Shown here one piece after another: positions 7,832 to 15,816 of a DNA stretch of 18,858 bases. The stretch is from positions 1 through 18,858 of the forward strand of contig CAKRPQ010000035.1 of the NCBI GenBank assembly GCA_934385225.1. Reading direction: 5' to 3'. Under the pieces are notes generated by a model. The model saw only the letters and a list, made by a program, of their open reading frames with translations. It was not told the origin of the DNA and searched no databases. Position numbers and translations under genes: made by a program. This DNA comes from an uncultured Eubacteriales bacterium (GTDB lineage Bacteria; Bacillota; Clostridia; Oscillospirales; CAG-272). Numbering within the stretch: the first letter of the stretch is position 1; the number at the start of each line of letters is the position of its first letter.

Positions 7832-10800
7832 TTATTTTGTCGATTTTTTCTTTTTTACTATAAACGCTACGATACCACCAATAATAACTACTGCAACCAC
7901 AACAGCAATAACGGTAATTACAATAATGTTGTTTTCGCCTTTATTTTCAGTATCATTCTCACCGGTATCATCTACAAACACATAACCGTCGCTTTTAGCT
8001 TCACCGCTTGTTTCAGGGGTTTTCGCTATCGTCTCGGTATCAGGAGTTGTTACGTGCTTTGTATCCTCGTCAGTACTCTCCGGAATTTCACACTTCACAG
8101 GAGATGGCATACCCGACGATATATCTGCAAACGTCAGTCCGTTATTTGCAGCAAACGTCTCCGCATCAGACCCAGGTGTTCCGTAAACACCTTTAAGATT
8201 TATATTTTCATCGAATGTGGAAATACCTATTTTTGTTGTTTCGGAACTGATTATAACATTTGCAATAAGAAAATCGGAAGCAAACACAAAAGGATTAAGT
8301 GTCACAACACCGCGAAGATCCGCTGTGCCTTCTATTGCGTCGGTTCCTCTGCGATATACGGATTTAAGATTTGTACATTTTTCAAACGCAGCGTTCCCGA
8401 GTTCTATCTGTCCGGCGGGAAGTTCAACCGTTTCCAGATTTGAACATTCGCAGAAAGCATACTTTCCGATACCGGTAATTCCATCCGGAATTACGATGTG
8501 CTTTATCTGCTTTTTTATCGGGAACCATGGCTGGCTCTTAGAACCGCCTCCGTAATAATTGATTATTTCATCAATGGTACCCGAACCGTAAATCGTCAGA
8601 GTACCTGTTGCTTCATCAAAATCAAAAACAGCGCGTCCTCCGCAGTACGGGAGAGAAGTATCAATCTCAACATAATTTTTCCATATTTTTGTGTCATCGG
8701 TTGCATCACGCAAATCATATTGATATGTCTTTGCGTAGCTAATGAGTTCATCGGTAATATTCGAGGAAATTATTGTTCTGACGGAAAGAGGAAGTTCAAA
8801 CGTAAAATCTTTAATAGAGGGAGAAATAAGCACCTCTTTTATTGCGGTTCTCTCAAAAGCACCAACAATTTTACCTATTTTTGAAAGATCGGCTCTTCCT
8901 TCAACTCTTTCACCGTCAGCTCTCCAAATTGTTTCAAGAGAAGTACATCCGGAAAAAGCATTTTGATCGATTTGCGTGATATTTTCGCCGAGTTTAACGT
9001 CTTTAAGTGCAGTCATATTCTGAAATGTCTCATATGTTATCTTCGAAATATTATTACCAATAACAACGTGCTCAACAAGTGCTCTGTAATCATTCCAGTT
9101 AGTTCCGCTCTCTTTATCGCAGTTAGATGATTTTCCGGTTTCATTATAGTTAGTAGTTCCGGAAACAAATTCAAGAGTTTTTGTACTTTCGTACCAAGCC
9201 CAAAATGTGTTTATTATTTCAGAATTTCCGTATTTGCCGGTCATATGTCCGAACGCAGTGGCTCCGACAGGTTTAAACTCACCGCCTTCTTCGGGAGATT
9301 TCGGAGCATTCTTCTTTGTTGCCGCAGCATCAAACGGGGATTCAGAGTCAAAATCATAAATTGAGTAATCGTTTGCCTGCGCAAACTCTTCTGCATATAT
9401 CCCTTTGCCGCCGGATACTATAAGCGCATCGCAGTTGAGGGCTCCCGAAAGCAGCGCCTTTGCTGATATATTTTTATACTCATCATTAAGAAATACAGTC
9501 TTGACACCCGTGACCGAGCTTCCGGCAAGAAAGTCTTTTGGAGTCTCGATGAAATTTATATTTGTGAAATCTATCGTTCCGTCTTCTGTTCCTTCTTTGC
9601 CAAGAGTACGAAGATTCGGACAGTTTTTGAATGTAATATTCTGAAAGTTAATACTGACCGCCGCAAATGTGATTTTTTCAAGATAAATCATGTTGTCAAA
9701 ATTATAAGTCGAACTGTTTTGATCCCAAATTTGATTTATCGAAATCATCTTTCCCGCGACTTCAACTTCAGGAAGGCTTATCTCTCTAACATATTCTCTG
9801 TATTCTTTAAGAAAATCACCTATTACAAGACCGGCGCCCCACTGCGAAACATCAAATTTGTTTATTCCACCGTCCTTTTCGGCAGTAGGAACGACAGTGA
9901 GAGTTCCGTTCGTTTTGTCAAACGACCACTTGAATGCGTAAAGTCCCTTTGCATATTCTCCGGATGTTTGCATTTCGGCGGGCATCGGATATTTCTCTAC
10001 ATATTCGGACCACGTTGTCGGTTCCTTTGACTCGGAAAGATTATGGGCAATCGGAGCTTCTCCAACATCAGTCGGTCTTGTCGGCGTTGTCGGCTCACTC
10101 GTTCCACTGTCATCCGTCTTCGCCGTCTCGTCCGATTTACCCGTTTCATCGGGCACGTTCATGTCGCCCGTCCCTGTGGGGGCATCCTTCTTAACACCAA
10201 GCGAAAATCCCAATTCGTTTGCCACTTCTGACGCTTTTTTTGTATCGGCTCCTATTGTAACATCAACATCGCCGTTAAGTGCGCCCGAAAGTATCGCTTT
10301 CACATTTGCATTCGTTAAAAAAACGGCTTTTTTAACTCCTGTCATCGCGCTCCCCAAAAGAAAATCCTTCGGGGCAGAGATGAAATCAACACAGGAAAAA
10401 TCAAGTGTCCCATCAGCCGTCCCCTCTTTTCCAAGCGTACGGAGATTCGGACAGTTTTTAAGGGATATATCCTGAAATTTGATTTTATTTGCCGCAAATG
10501 TGAAGCTTTCAAGATAAATCATATCGTTCATATTGTAGGCATCATTATTCTGTACCCAAATCTGATTTATCGCCACTTTCTTGCCACCGATATCGACCTC
10601 AGGAAGGTTTATCGCTCTAACATATTTTCTGTATGTGCCGAGAAAATCGCCGATCAATTTTCCCGCACTCCACTCCGAAACATCAAACTTGTTGACGTCT
10701 CCCTTATCAGAAACGGGTTTTACGATGAGTGTTCCGGTTGTTTTATCAAACGACCACTCAAAAGCGTATGCCCCTTTTTCGTATTTGCCCGATGTCGGCA

Positions 10801-10933
10801 TATCCTCAGGCATTGGATTGTTTTTTACATACTCACCCCATGTCTGTGTATCCTCGCCGAGAACACCGAGAGTAAACACAAAAGAAAACAACGCACAAAA
10901 AATGACAAATGCTAAAATAACCGATTTCTTCAT
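7832..10933 (-). CDS. Membrane-anchored leucine-rich-repeat surface protein
   Basis: A 1033-residue protein started at the ATG at 10933, with AAAGGA 9 nt upstream; the frame extends 25 codons further without a ribosome site. In order it has a signal peptide (about 1-26), shared module 1 (about 32-250), an Asp/Thr/Pro/Glu-rich linker (about 251-305), shared module 2 (about 307-527) and two BspA-like LRR blocks (about 555-745 and 750-940, for example GITGIGKYAFCECSNLETVE). A Thr/Glu-rich stalk (about 941-1001), one membrane helix (about 1003-1026) and the tail KKKKSTK finish it. It should stand on the cell surface with the LRRs outward. It is the first gene of the minus-strand block, driven by the promoter at 11075-11103 with a 5' leader of roughly 135 nt. 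A role in adhesion to a glycan or host protein is likely from the family; the ligand is unknown. Confidence 0.85.
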   Translation of the reverse strand: MKKSVILAFVIFCALFSFVFTLGVLGEDTQTWGEYVKNNPMPEDMPTSGKYEKGAYAFEWSFDKTTGTLIVKPVSDKGDVNKFDVSEWSAGKLIGDFLGTYRKYVRAINLPEVDIGGKKVAINQIWVQNNDAYNMNDMIYLESFTFAANKIKFQDISLKNCPNLRTLGKEGTADGTLDFSCVDFISAPKDFLLGSAMTGVKKAVFLTNANVKAILSGALNGDVDVTIGADTKKASEVANELGFSLGVKKDAPTGTGDMNVPDETGKSDETAKTDDSGTSEPTTPTRPTDVGEAPIAHNLSESKEPTTWSEYVEKYPMPAEMQTSGEYAKGLYAFKWSFDKTNGTLTVVPTAEKDGGINKFDVSQWGAGLVIGDFLKEYREYVREISLPEVEVAGKMISINQIWDQNSSTYNFDNMIYLEKITFAAVSINFQNITFKNCPNLRTLGKEGTEDGTIDFTNINFIETPKDFLAGSSVTGVKTVFLNDEYKNISAKALLSGALNCDALIVSGGKGIYAEEFAQANDYSIYDFDSESPFDAAATKKNAPKSPEEGGEFKPVGATAFGHMTGKYGNSEIINTFWAWYESTKTLEFVSGTTNYNETGKSSNCDKESGTNWNDYRALVEHVVIGNNISKITYETFQNMTALKDVKLGENITQIDQNAFSGCTSLETIWRADGERVEGRADLSKIGKIVGAFERTAIKEVLISPSIKDFTFELPLSVRTIISSNITDELISYAKTYQYDLRDATDDTKIWKNYVEIDTSLPYCGGRAVFDFDEATGTLTIYGSGTIDEIINYYGGGSKSQPWFPIKKQIKHIVIPDGITGIGKYAFCECSNLETVELPAGQIELGNAAFEKCTNLKSVYRRGTDAIEGTADLRGVVTLNPFVFASDFLIANVIISSETTKIGISTFDENINLKGVYGTPGSDAETFAANNGLTFADISSGMPSPVKCEIPESTDEDTKHVTTPDTETIAKTPETSGEAKSDGYVFVDDTGENDTENKGENNIIVITVIAVVVAVVIIGGIVAFIVKKKKSTK
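9353..10015 (-). repeat. Shared LRR module, second copy in anchored protein
   Basis: It begins TWSEYVEKYPMP and ends EEFAQANDYSIYD. The C-terminal half of the regulator's module resembles this copy most (FTNINFIETP here, FTNIIFLETP there). Confidence 0.85.
10184..10840 (-). repeat. Shared LRR module, first copy in anchored protein
   Basis: It begins WGEYVKNNPMPEDMPTSG. The first part of the regulator's module resembles this copy most: by hand I count about 22 differences over the first 107 nt, roughly 79% identity. Confidence 0.85.
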
Positions 10934-11074
10934 GTTCAAAATTCCTTTCAATCTTACTTTTCGTTCTTCTAAACCACAAGATAGGATTTTTATCACTGCC
11001 CAAAACAAAAGAGCACGCAGATAAATTGTTTAGGTAGTAATATTTCCCTATTAAATTTGCGATTCTATAACTGA

Positions 11075-11103
11075 ATTATAGCGCATACGATCTTTTTTGA
11101 CAA
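11075..11103 (-). promoter_or_regulatory. Promoter of the LRR/GH26 block
   Basis: On the minus strand TTGTCA (11098-11103) and TATAAT (11075-11080) are 17 nt apart. They lie about 140 nt before the anchored LRR gene and back to back with the regulator's promoter; 40 nt separate the two -35 boxes, room for operator sites of the regulator. Confidence 0.75.
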
Positions 11104-11143
11104 TAGTTTTTTTGTCGTTGTTGGACTTTTTATCACTTTTTCA

Positions 11144-11172
11144 TTGACGTATAAAAGAACATATGCTATAAT
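11144..11172 (+). promoter_or_regulatory. Promoter of the AraC-family regulator gene
   Basis: TTGACG (11144-11149) and TATAAT (11167-11172) are 17 nt apart, with an extended -10 TG at 11164-11165. The ATG is 30 nt further, after GGAGG at 11190-11194. Confidence 0.8.
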
Positions 11173-11201
11173 CAAATCGAAAACTTGTCGGAGGAATTGC
11201 T

Positions 11202-12686
11202 ATGAGCAAAATTTTCACAGAAGAAAACACCAACATCAAATTCATTAAAATGGTCGAAAAATCTAACAATGTCCAGAAAAAACCTTGCTATACGGGGGTA
11301 AGTCACATCATTATTTCGGACAGCAAAGCATCCGCAAATTCGATTGCAGATTCGCTCTCTTTCAACACTCTTATAGTACTCGAAAAGAATTCCGCAGAAG
11401 CGCGTGACTACATAAAATCAAAAGGCTTTGAAATTTATGACAAATCGAAACAGGCAGAATCGAATGATAATTCATCACTTTTGTCTTGGGATGAGTATAT
11501 TAAAAAAAATCCGATGCCTACGAATATGCCGACATCAGGAAAATACGAAAAGGAGGCATATGCATTTGCATGGACTTTCGATAAAGAAAACGGGAAATTG
11601 ACCATAACCCCCACTGCTGATATGATGTATATAAACAAGGTCGATATATCTCAATGGAGTGCGGGTTTATGCTTAGGTAACTTTCTTAAAAATTACCGCC
11701 TTTATGTCCGTGAAATTTCCATGCCTGCTATAACTATTGACCAAAAAAAGATATCCGTAGGCCGAATATGGTCACAAAATTCCGCTATATACAACATGAA
11801 TGATATGTTATATCTTGAAAAATTAACTTTTGCAAGTACAAATTTTCAATTTCAAAATGTCACCTTTAAGAATTGCCCAAATCTAAAAACACTCGGCAGA
11901 GAAGGCATAGAAGATGGGGCGATTGATTTTACAAACATTATTTTTCTTGAAACACCGCCTAAAAATTCAAGTGAAAGTTGCTACGTCGGCGTACACAGAT
12001 TTTGCGAACTTATCTACACAATTTCCGGTGAAAACAAGATAACCTACGGCAGCAAAACTGTCAATGAATTTGAAAAATGTCTGCGTTTTGTGCCCAAAAC
12101 AAATGTCCCGATTGAATATAATATTGAAAACATTAAATTCGGAGAATTTATAGGAGTTTACTTTGATATGGACACGGGATTTTCGGAAGAAGTAATGTGC
12201 ATTTCGGTTTTGGAAAGTGATAAGATAAAAAATTTATTTGAAAAATTACTTTCCGCGTGGACTTCAAAAGGGGTAGGTTACTATGAAAAATCAATGTCTA
12301 TTCTTTATGACATAATAAGAATTGTTAAACGTTGTTCAAACAGCAACTATATCCCGAAATCAAAATACGATATTATCAATCCCGCAGTAACATATATCCA
12401 TGAACACTGGTCGGATATTGATTTTGATTTCTCCGTTCTTCCTTCACTTTGTGGAATCGGATATACATATTACAGGCAACTTTTTATATTCAGATTCGGA
12501 ATGCCGCCAAAAAAATATTTAACAGCAATCCGAATAAAAAATGCCTGCGAAATGCTTGAAGCAGGCATGCAATCTATAAAAGATATTTCAGAGGCAGTAG
12601 GATATACCGACGAATGCTATTTCAGCCGTTTTTTCAAAAAGCAAATGGGCGTTTCTCCGAGAGAATATATAATAACTCTTCACTAA
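11202..12686 (+). CDS. AraC-family regulator fused to an LRR surface-protein module
   Basis: A 494-residue protein. The C-terminal part is an ordinary AraC regulator. A cupin-like sensor begins around residue 264 (CELIYTISGENKITYGSKT), a helical linker runs to about 385, and two helix-turn-helix units lie at about 406-433 and 457-484 (SIKDISEAVGYTDECYFSRF), ending in MGVSPREYI. The N-terminal half is unusual. Residues about 29-82 match the end of a shared LRR module, and residues 96-262 match the body of one (SWDEYIKKNPMPTNMPTSGK, NKVDISQWSAG, CPNLKTLG). Other copies of that module are in the two exported proteins encoded divergently next door. There is no signal peptide or membrane segment. 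The start is firm, with GGAGG 7 nt upstream and a consensus promoter. It probably controls the divergent LRR/GH26 block and perhaps itself; the module could sense a ligand or bind the LRR proteins. Confidence 0.88.
   Translation: MSKIFTEENTNIKFIKMVEKSNNVQKKPCYTGVSHIIISDSKASANSIADSLSFNTLIVLEKNSAEARDYIKSKGFEIYDKSKQAESNDNSSLLSWDEYIKKNPMPTNMPTSGKYEKEAYAFAWTFDKENGKLTITPTADMMYINKVDISQWSAGLCLGNFLKNYRLYVREISMPAITIDQKKISVGRIWSQNSAIYNMNDMLYLEKLTFASTNFQFQNVTFKNCPNLKTLGREGIEDGAIDFTNIIFLETPPKNSSESCYVGVHRFCELIYTISGENKITYGSKTVNEFEKCLRFVPKTNVPIEYNIENIKFGEFIGVYFDMDTGFSEEVMCISVLESDKIKNLFEKLLSAWTSKGVGYYEKSMSILYDIIRIVKRCSNSNYIPKSKYDIINPAVTYIHEHWSDIDFDFSVLPSLCGIGYTYYRQLFIFRFGMPPKKYLTAIRIKNACEMLEAGMQSIKDISEAVGYTDECYFSRFFKKQMGVSPREYIITLH
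11487..11975 (+). repeat. Shared LRR module, copy inside the regulator
   Basis: It lies in inverted orientation relative to the copies at 10184-10840 and 9353-10015. An extra end-of-module fragment lies just upstream at about 11286-11447. Similarity stops around 11980-12000, where the cupin-like AraC sensor begins. Confidence 0.85.
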
Positions 12687-12881
12687 AACCGGACATCGGT
12701 AGTTTTATCGCCCTTGCATAGCATACTCTTGTGTAATCTATCACCATACAACTAAAAAATTAAGATTACAAGCCGCGAGAAAATCTTCTCTGCTTTCACG
12801 AGGAAGTTCATAGAATTCTAACTTATATCTCAATTGTTTCGAAATTAAAATAATATTTTGGTAGAAAAAACAAAAAATATG

Positions 12882-12890
12882 TGTTATAAT
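12882..12890 (+). promoter_or_regulatory. Extended -10 promoter of the lactonase gene
   Basis: TGTTATAAT (12882-12890) has the TGn extension and no good -35 box, 36 nt before the ATG. A perfect 14-bp palindrome, ATATTTCGAAATAT at 12889-12902, overlaps the expected transcription start and could be an operator. The rest of the 240-nt gap after the regulator shows no clear terminator or gene. Confidence 0.55.
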
Positions 12891-12926
12891 ATTTCGAAAT
12901 ATGTGTGCAGATAAAAAGGAGCAAAC

Positions 12927-13886
12927 ATGAACAAAAACATTTATATTGCCGCGTGCGACAAAAACGGCGGAATTTATCATTTTACGCAAAATGATGACGG
13001 AAGCCTTACAGAAAAGAACTTTTATCCGCTCGACAGACCGCTATACATGACGGTGGAAAATAACAAAATGTACATAATACTCCGCGAACCGTTTGACGGT
13101 GATACAAACAGCGGTGTTATGTTTTTTGAAATTGAAAAAGACGGCAGTCTGATCCGTCCCGGCGAATGCAAGTCAACCGAGGGAAGGTGCGCATGCCACC
13201 TCACCGTTAAAGACGGCAATATTTATTGTGTCAATTACCTTTCGGGAAGTGTGATAAAGGTGGGCGAGAAGCTCGTTATGAACATAGGAGACGGACCGAA
13301 CAAGCCTCGCCAGGACAAGACTCATATGCATTTTGTAAACTTCTCTCCCGACGGAAAATATCTTCTTGTAACAGACCTCGGACTTGACACGATATTTACC
13401 TACGACAAAAATCTCAATGAAATATCAAGAGCAAAAGTCCCCGACGGTCACGGCGTTCGCCATCTTGCTTATTCGGACGACGGAAAATATATTTTCTCCG
13501 CAAACGAACTCGCATCAACAGTTTCTGTCTTTTCCTATAACGACGGAAAACTCGAACTTATTGACACGCTTTCGGGAATACCGTCGGACTTTACGAGCAA
13601 AACGACAATGGCAGCAATTCGTGTTCACGACGGGTTTATTTACGCGTCAAACAGAGGGCACGATTCGATTTCAAAATTTTCGTTTGACGGGACAAAGCTG
13701 CACCTTGAAGATGTCATATCGGTCGGTGGATCGGGACCGCGGGATTTTGATTTTATCGGTGATTATGTTTACTCGACAAACGAGCAAACAAACAATGTGA
13801 CCGTCCTTAAAAACGAAAACGGAAAACTCACGCTGCTCCCCTTCGCCTATAACATGCCTGACCCGCTTTGCGTCATAACAATTTGA
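12927..13886 (+). CDS. Lactonase-family beta-propeller protein
   Basis: A 319-residue cytoplasmic protein of the lactonase (YbhE/6-phosphogluconolactonase-like) family, a seven-bladed beta-propeller. Blade repeats are visible, for example FSPDGKYLLVTDLGLDTIF, YSDDGKYIFSANELASTVS and VHDGFIYASNRGHDSISKF, each followed by a phrase like DGKLELID. GGSGPRDF near the C-terminus is typical of the family. The length is slightly short of the usual 340 or so. AAAGGAG lies 7 nt before the ATG. The family includes true 6-phosphogluconolactonases, but many members have no tested activity, so the substrate should be left open. It stands alone, with its own promoter and a terminator directly after. Confidence 0.85.
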   Translation: MNKNIYIAACDKNGGIYHFTQNDDGSLTEKNFYPLDRPLYMTVENNKMYIILREPFDGDTNSGVMFFEIEKDGSLIRPGECKSTEGRCACHLTVKDGNIYCVNYLSGSVIKVGEKLVMNIGDGPNKPRQDKTHMHFVNFSPDGKYLLVTDLGLDTIFTYDKNLNEISRAKVPDGHGVRHLAYSDDGKYIFSANELASTVSVFSYNDGKLELIDTLSGIPSDFTSKTTMAAIRVHDGFIYASNRGHDSISKFSFDGTKLHLEDVISVGGSGPRDFDFIGDYVYSTNEQTNNVTVLKNENGKLTLLPFAYNMPDPLCVITI

Positions 13887-13892
13887 TTCAAC

Positions 13893-13931
13893 AAAAAAGC
13901 GCCTCGGAACGTTTGTTCCGAGGTGCTTTTT
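13893..13931. terminator. Bidirectional terminator between lactonase and dockerin genes
   Basis: A 12-bp stem (13899-13910 with 13915-13926, one G-T pair) and a 4-nt loop are flanked by six A on the left and five T on the right, so it can stop transcription from both convergent genes. Confidence 0.9.
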
Positions 13932-13939
13932 ATTGAATT

Positions 13940-14299
13940 TCACTTATTGAGTTTGTTAAAGATTTCGATTGCGGAATCCCAACCTGCAAGATACTGCGCA
14001 AGAAGAACAGCGTCCTTACCGTCAACGGCCTTGTCATGGTAAACATCTGCCGCTTTCAAAGAAGTAGCATTGAGATTCGCACTCGCCCACCCTGCAAGAT
14101 ACTGCGAAAGAAGAACAGCGTCTTTACCGTTGATTTCTCCGTCGATCAAAATATCGCCGTAGAAAACTCTGTTTCCGTTGTTGTCAAGAATGATGTCGGC
14201 GTCAATTTCGATATCACCCGTTGCAGAAGCGGAAGCAGCAAATACGAACATCGTCATAACGCTGAGAACAGCCATTACAAAGCTAAGAACCTTTTTCAT
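13940..14299 (-). CDS. Small secreted stand-alone dockerin protein
   Basis: A 119-residue protein. A signal peptide (about 1-27, ending ASASA) is followed by a short spacer and a type I dockerin made of two calcium-binding repeats: GDILIDGEINGKDAVLLSQY (48-67) and ADVYHDKAVDGKDAVLLAQY (84-103). The ligands Asp49/Asp53/Asp60 and Asp85/Asp89/Asp96 are present; the usual Asn or Asp at loop position 3 is replaced by Leu51 and Tyr87. No catalytic or binding domain is attached, unlike most dockerin proteins. Dockerins plug into cohesins of cellulosome-like scaffolds. GAGGTG lies 5 nt before the ATG. Two 40-nt stretches (13983-14022 and 14091-14130) differ at only 2 positions, so the repeats are young or kept alike. 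Confidence 0.85.
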   Translation of the reverse strand: MKKVLSFVMAVLSVMTMFVFAASASATGDIEIDADIILDNNGNRVFYGDILIDGEINGKDAVLLSQYLAGWASANLNATSLKAADVYHDKAVDGKDAVLLAQYLAGWDSAIEIFNKLNK

Positions 14300-14332
14300 T
14301 TTACACCTCGTAATTTTTTTATTTATACTATA

Positions 14333-14361
14333 ATATTACCATATTTTCGCCTTGTTGTCAA
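14333..14361 (-). promoter_or_regulatory. Promoter of the dockerin gene
   Basis: On the minus strand TTGACA (14356-14361) and TAATAT (14333-14338) are 17 nt apart, with an extended -10 TGG. They lie 34 nt before the ATG. Confidence 0.7.
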
Positions 14362-14412
14362 GTGCTTTGTGTAAAAAACGGTCAAAAAACTCTTTCGAAA
14401 TTCGTATCGATT

Positions 14413-15768
14413 TTAACCCCTACCATTCTCGTCACCTACGGGTTCGTTTTCCGTTCTTTTCGGATCCGTTTTGCAAACAAGCGCCGCTTCAAGCTGGTGA
14501 TCTTCAACCTTGATTACCTTTACATGAAGCCCGCACGCATCGACCTCAAATACTGTACCGTCTTCGGGAATCGACCCGTAATTACCGAACACAAACCCGC
14601 CGAAAGTATCATATTCGTCGGTAGGAAGATCAATCGAAAGCGTTTCGCTGACATCTTCAAGCGGTGCCGCACCGCTTATACGCCACGTTTCGGAATCGAC
14701 CTGTGCTATAAGAAGTTCTTCCTCGCCGCCGTCTGCGTCGTTTATATTTCCGACCAGCCTTTCAAGAAGGTCACTTATCGTTATTATCCCGTGCATTCCG
14801 CCGTACTCGTCGATAACCACTGCAAATTTATTGTGCGTTTTTCTCATATTTCTGAAAAGTACGTCCGCCTTGACGGTTTCGGGAACAAAGTAGGCAGGCT
14901 TCACGGCATTTTTCATAACATTTTCGCGAGACTTATCGTCAAGGCGAAAATAGTCCTTTGCGTTAAGCACTCCGACAATATCATCGGCACTCTCTCCGCA
15001 TACGGGATACATCGTGTGGCGGCTGTTATGTATCGTATTTTCCCATTCTTCGGGCGTTTCTTCGAGCCAAAGCATGGACACGTCCGTTCTGTGTGTTGCT
15101 ATCTCTCCCGCGGAAAGGTCATCAAATTCAAAAACATTCTGAATGAACTCTTTTTCCTCGGCGTCAATTGCTCCCTGCTCGCTTCCCGCATCGACCATCA
15201 TTCTGATTTCCTCTTCGCTGACGCTTTCTTCGTTAGCGTTCGGGTCAATACCTATAAGTTTCAATACGCCGTTTGTGGAAGTTGTAAGAAGAAAAACTAT
15301 CGGCGCAAAAATCTTTGAAATAAAGTAAATCATACCCGACATTCCGAGTGCGAGTTTCTCCGCCTTTCTCTGTGCCACCCTCTTCGGCACAAGTTCGCCG
15401 AAAATCAGCGTCACATAAGATAGAAGTATCGTAATCACAATTACGGAAATTGTATTAAGTGTTTTCTCGGACGTAGTGACACCGAGAGAAACGAGCCACG
15501 AAACGATTCTGTCCGAAAAGTTTTCGGCGGCAAACGCACTTCCGAGAAATCCCGAAAGAGTGATCGCAACCTGGATAGTTGCAAGAAATTTTGCAGGATT
15601 GTTTGTGAGTTTTCTTAGGCGTGCGGCTTTTTTATTTCCTTGCTCCGCCATTTTTTCAATCTTTGTTTCGCTTATACTGATCACAGCTATTTCCGCGCAC
15701 GCAAAAACAGCGTTAAGCGCAATAAGAACCACCTGCAAAAGAAGCATTAAAATTATTGAGTCTCCCAA
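14413..15768 (-). CDS. CNNM/CorC (hemolysin-like) membrane protein
   Basis: A 451-residue protein of the DUF21-CBS-CorC_HlyC family, often labelled hemolysin but better seen as a divalent-cation (magnesium or cobalt) transport or efflux protein. Membrane segments of the DUF21 domain lie at about 5-30, 60-82, 105-125 and 142-165, with the family motif GELVPKR at 124-130. Two CBS domains (about 222-280 and 285-340, including VVIDEYGGMHGIITISDLLE) should bind adenine nucleotides in the cytosol. A CorC_HlyC domain (about 350-435) closes the protein. Length and order are normal. The start is TTG, supported by GGAGG 7 nt upstream. It follows the 38-codon gene by 48 nt and probably shares its promoter. 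Confidence 0.9.
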   Translation of the reverse strand: MGDSIILMLLLQVVLIALNAVFACAEIAVISISETKIEKMAEQGNKKAARLRKLTNNPAKFLATIQVAITLSGFLGSAFAAENFSDRIVSWLVSLGVTTSEKTLNTISVIVITILLSYVTLIFGELVPKRVAQRKAEKLALGMSGMIYFISKIFAPIVFLLTTSTNGVLKLIGIDPNANEESVSEEEIRMMVDAGSEQGAIDAEEKEFIQNVFEFDDLSAGEIATHRTDVSMLWLEETPEEWENTIHNSRHTMYPVCGESADDIVGVLNAKDYFRLDDKSRENVMKNAVKPAYFVPETVKADVLFRNMRKTHNKFAVVIDEYGGMHGIITISDLLERLVGNINDADGGEEELLIAQVDSETWRISGAAPLEDVSETLSIDLPTDEYDTFGGFVFGNYGSIPEDGTVFEVDACGLHVKVIKVEDHQLEAALVCKTDPKRTENEPVGDENGRG

Positions 15769-15816
15769 AATATTTCCTCCGAATTTTTATTATATCTGCT
15801 GCTCAAAATTCAATAT

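Noticed and set aside
7607..8443. Long plus-strand open frame opposite the LRR genes
   Set aside because: It crosses the junction of two well-supported minus-strand genes, has a low-complexity Cys/Tyr/Asn-rich product and no ribosome site; it is a shadow frame.
9353..10840. Module repeats as a CRISPR-like or mobile repeat
   Set aside because: The repeats are protein-coding, about 660 nt long, in frame and diverged at third positions; they are duplicated protein domains.
12741..12989. 82-codon minus-strand frame in the gap after the regulator
   Set aside because: Its start lies inside the lactonase gene, it has no ribosome site, and its hydrophobic look comes from AT-rich sequence.
14362..15318. 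318-codon plus-strand frame
   Set aside because: It lies opposite the CNNM/CorC gene, whose domains and motifs are clear; the product looks like nothing known and has no start signals.
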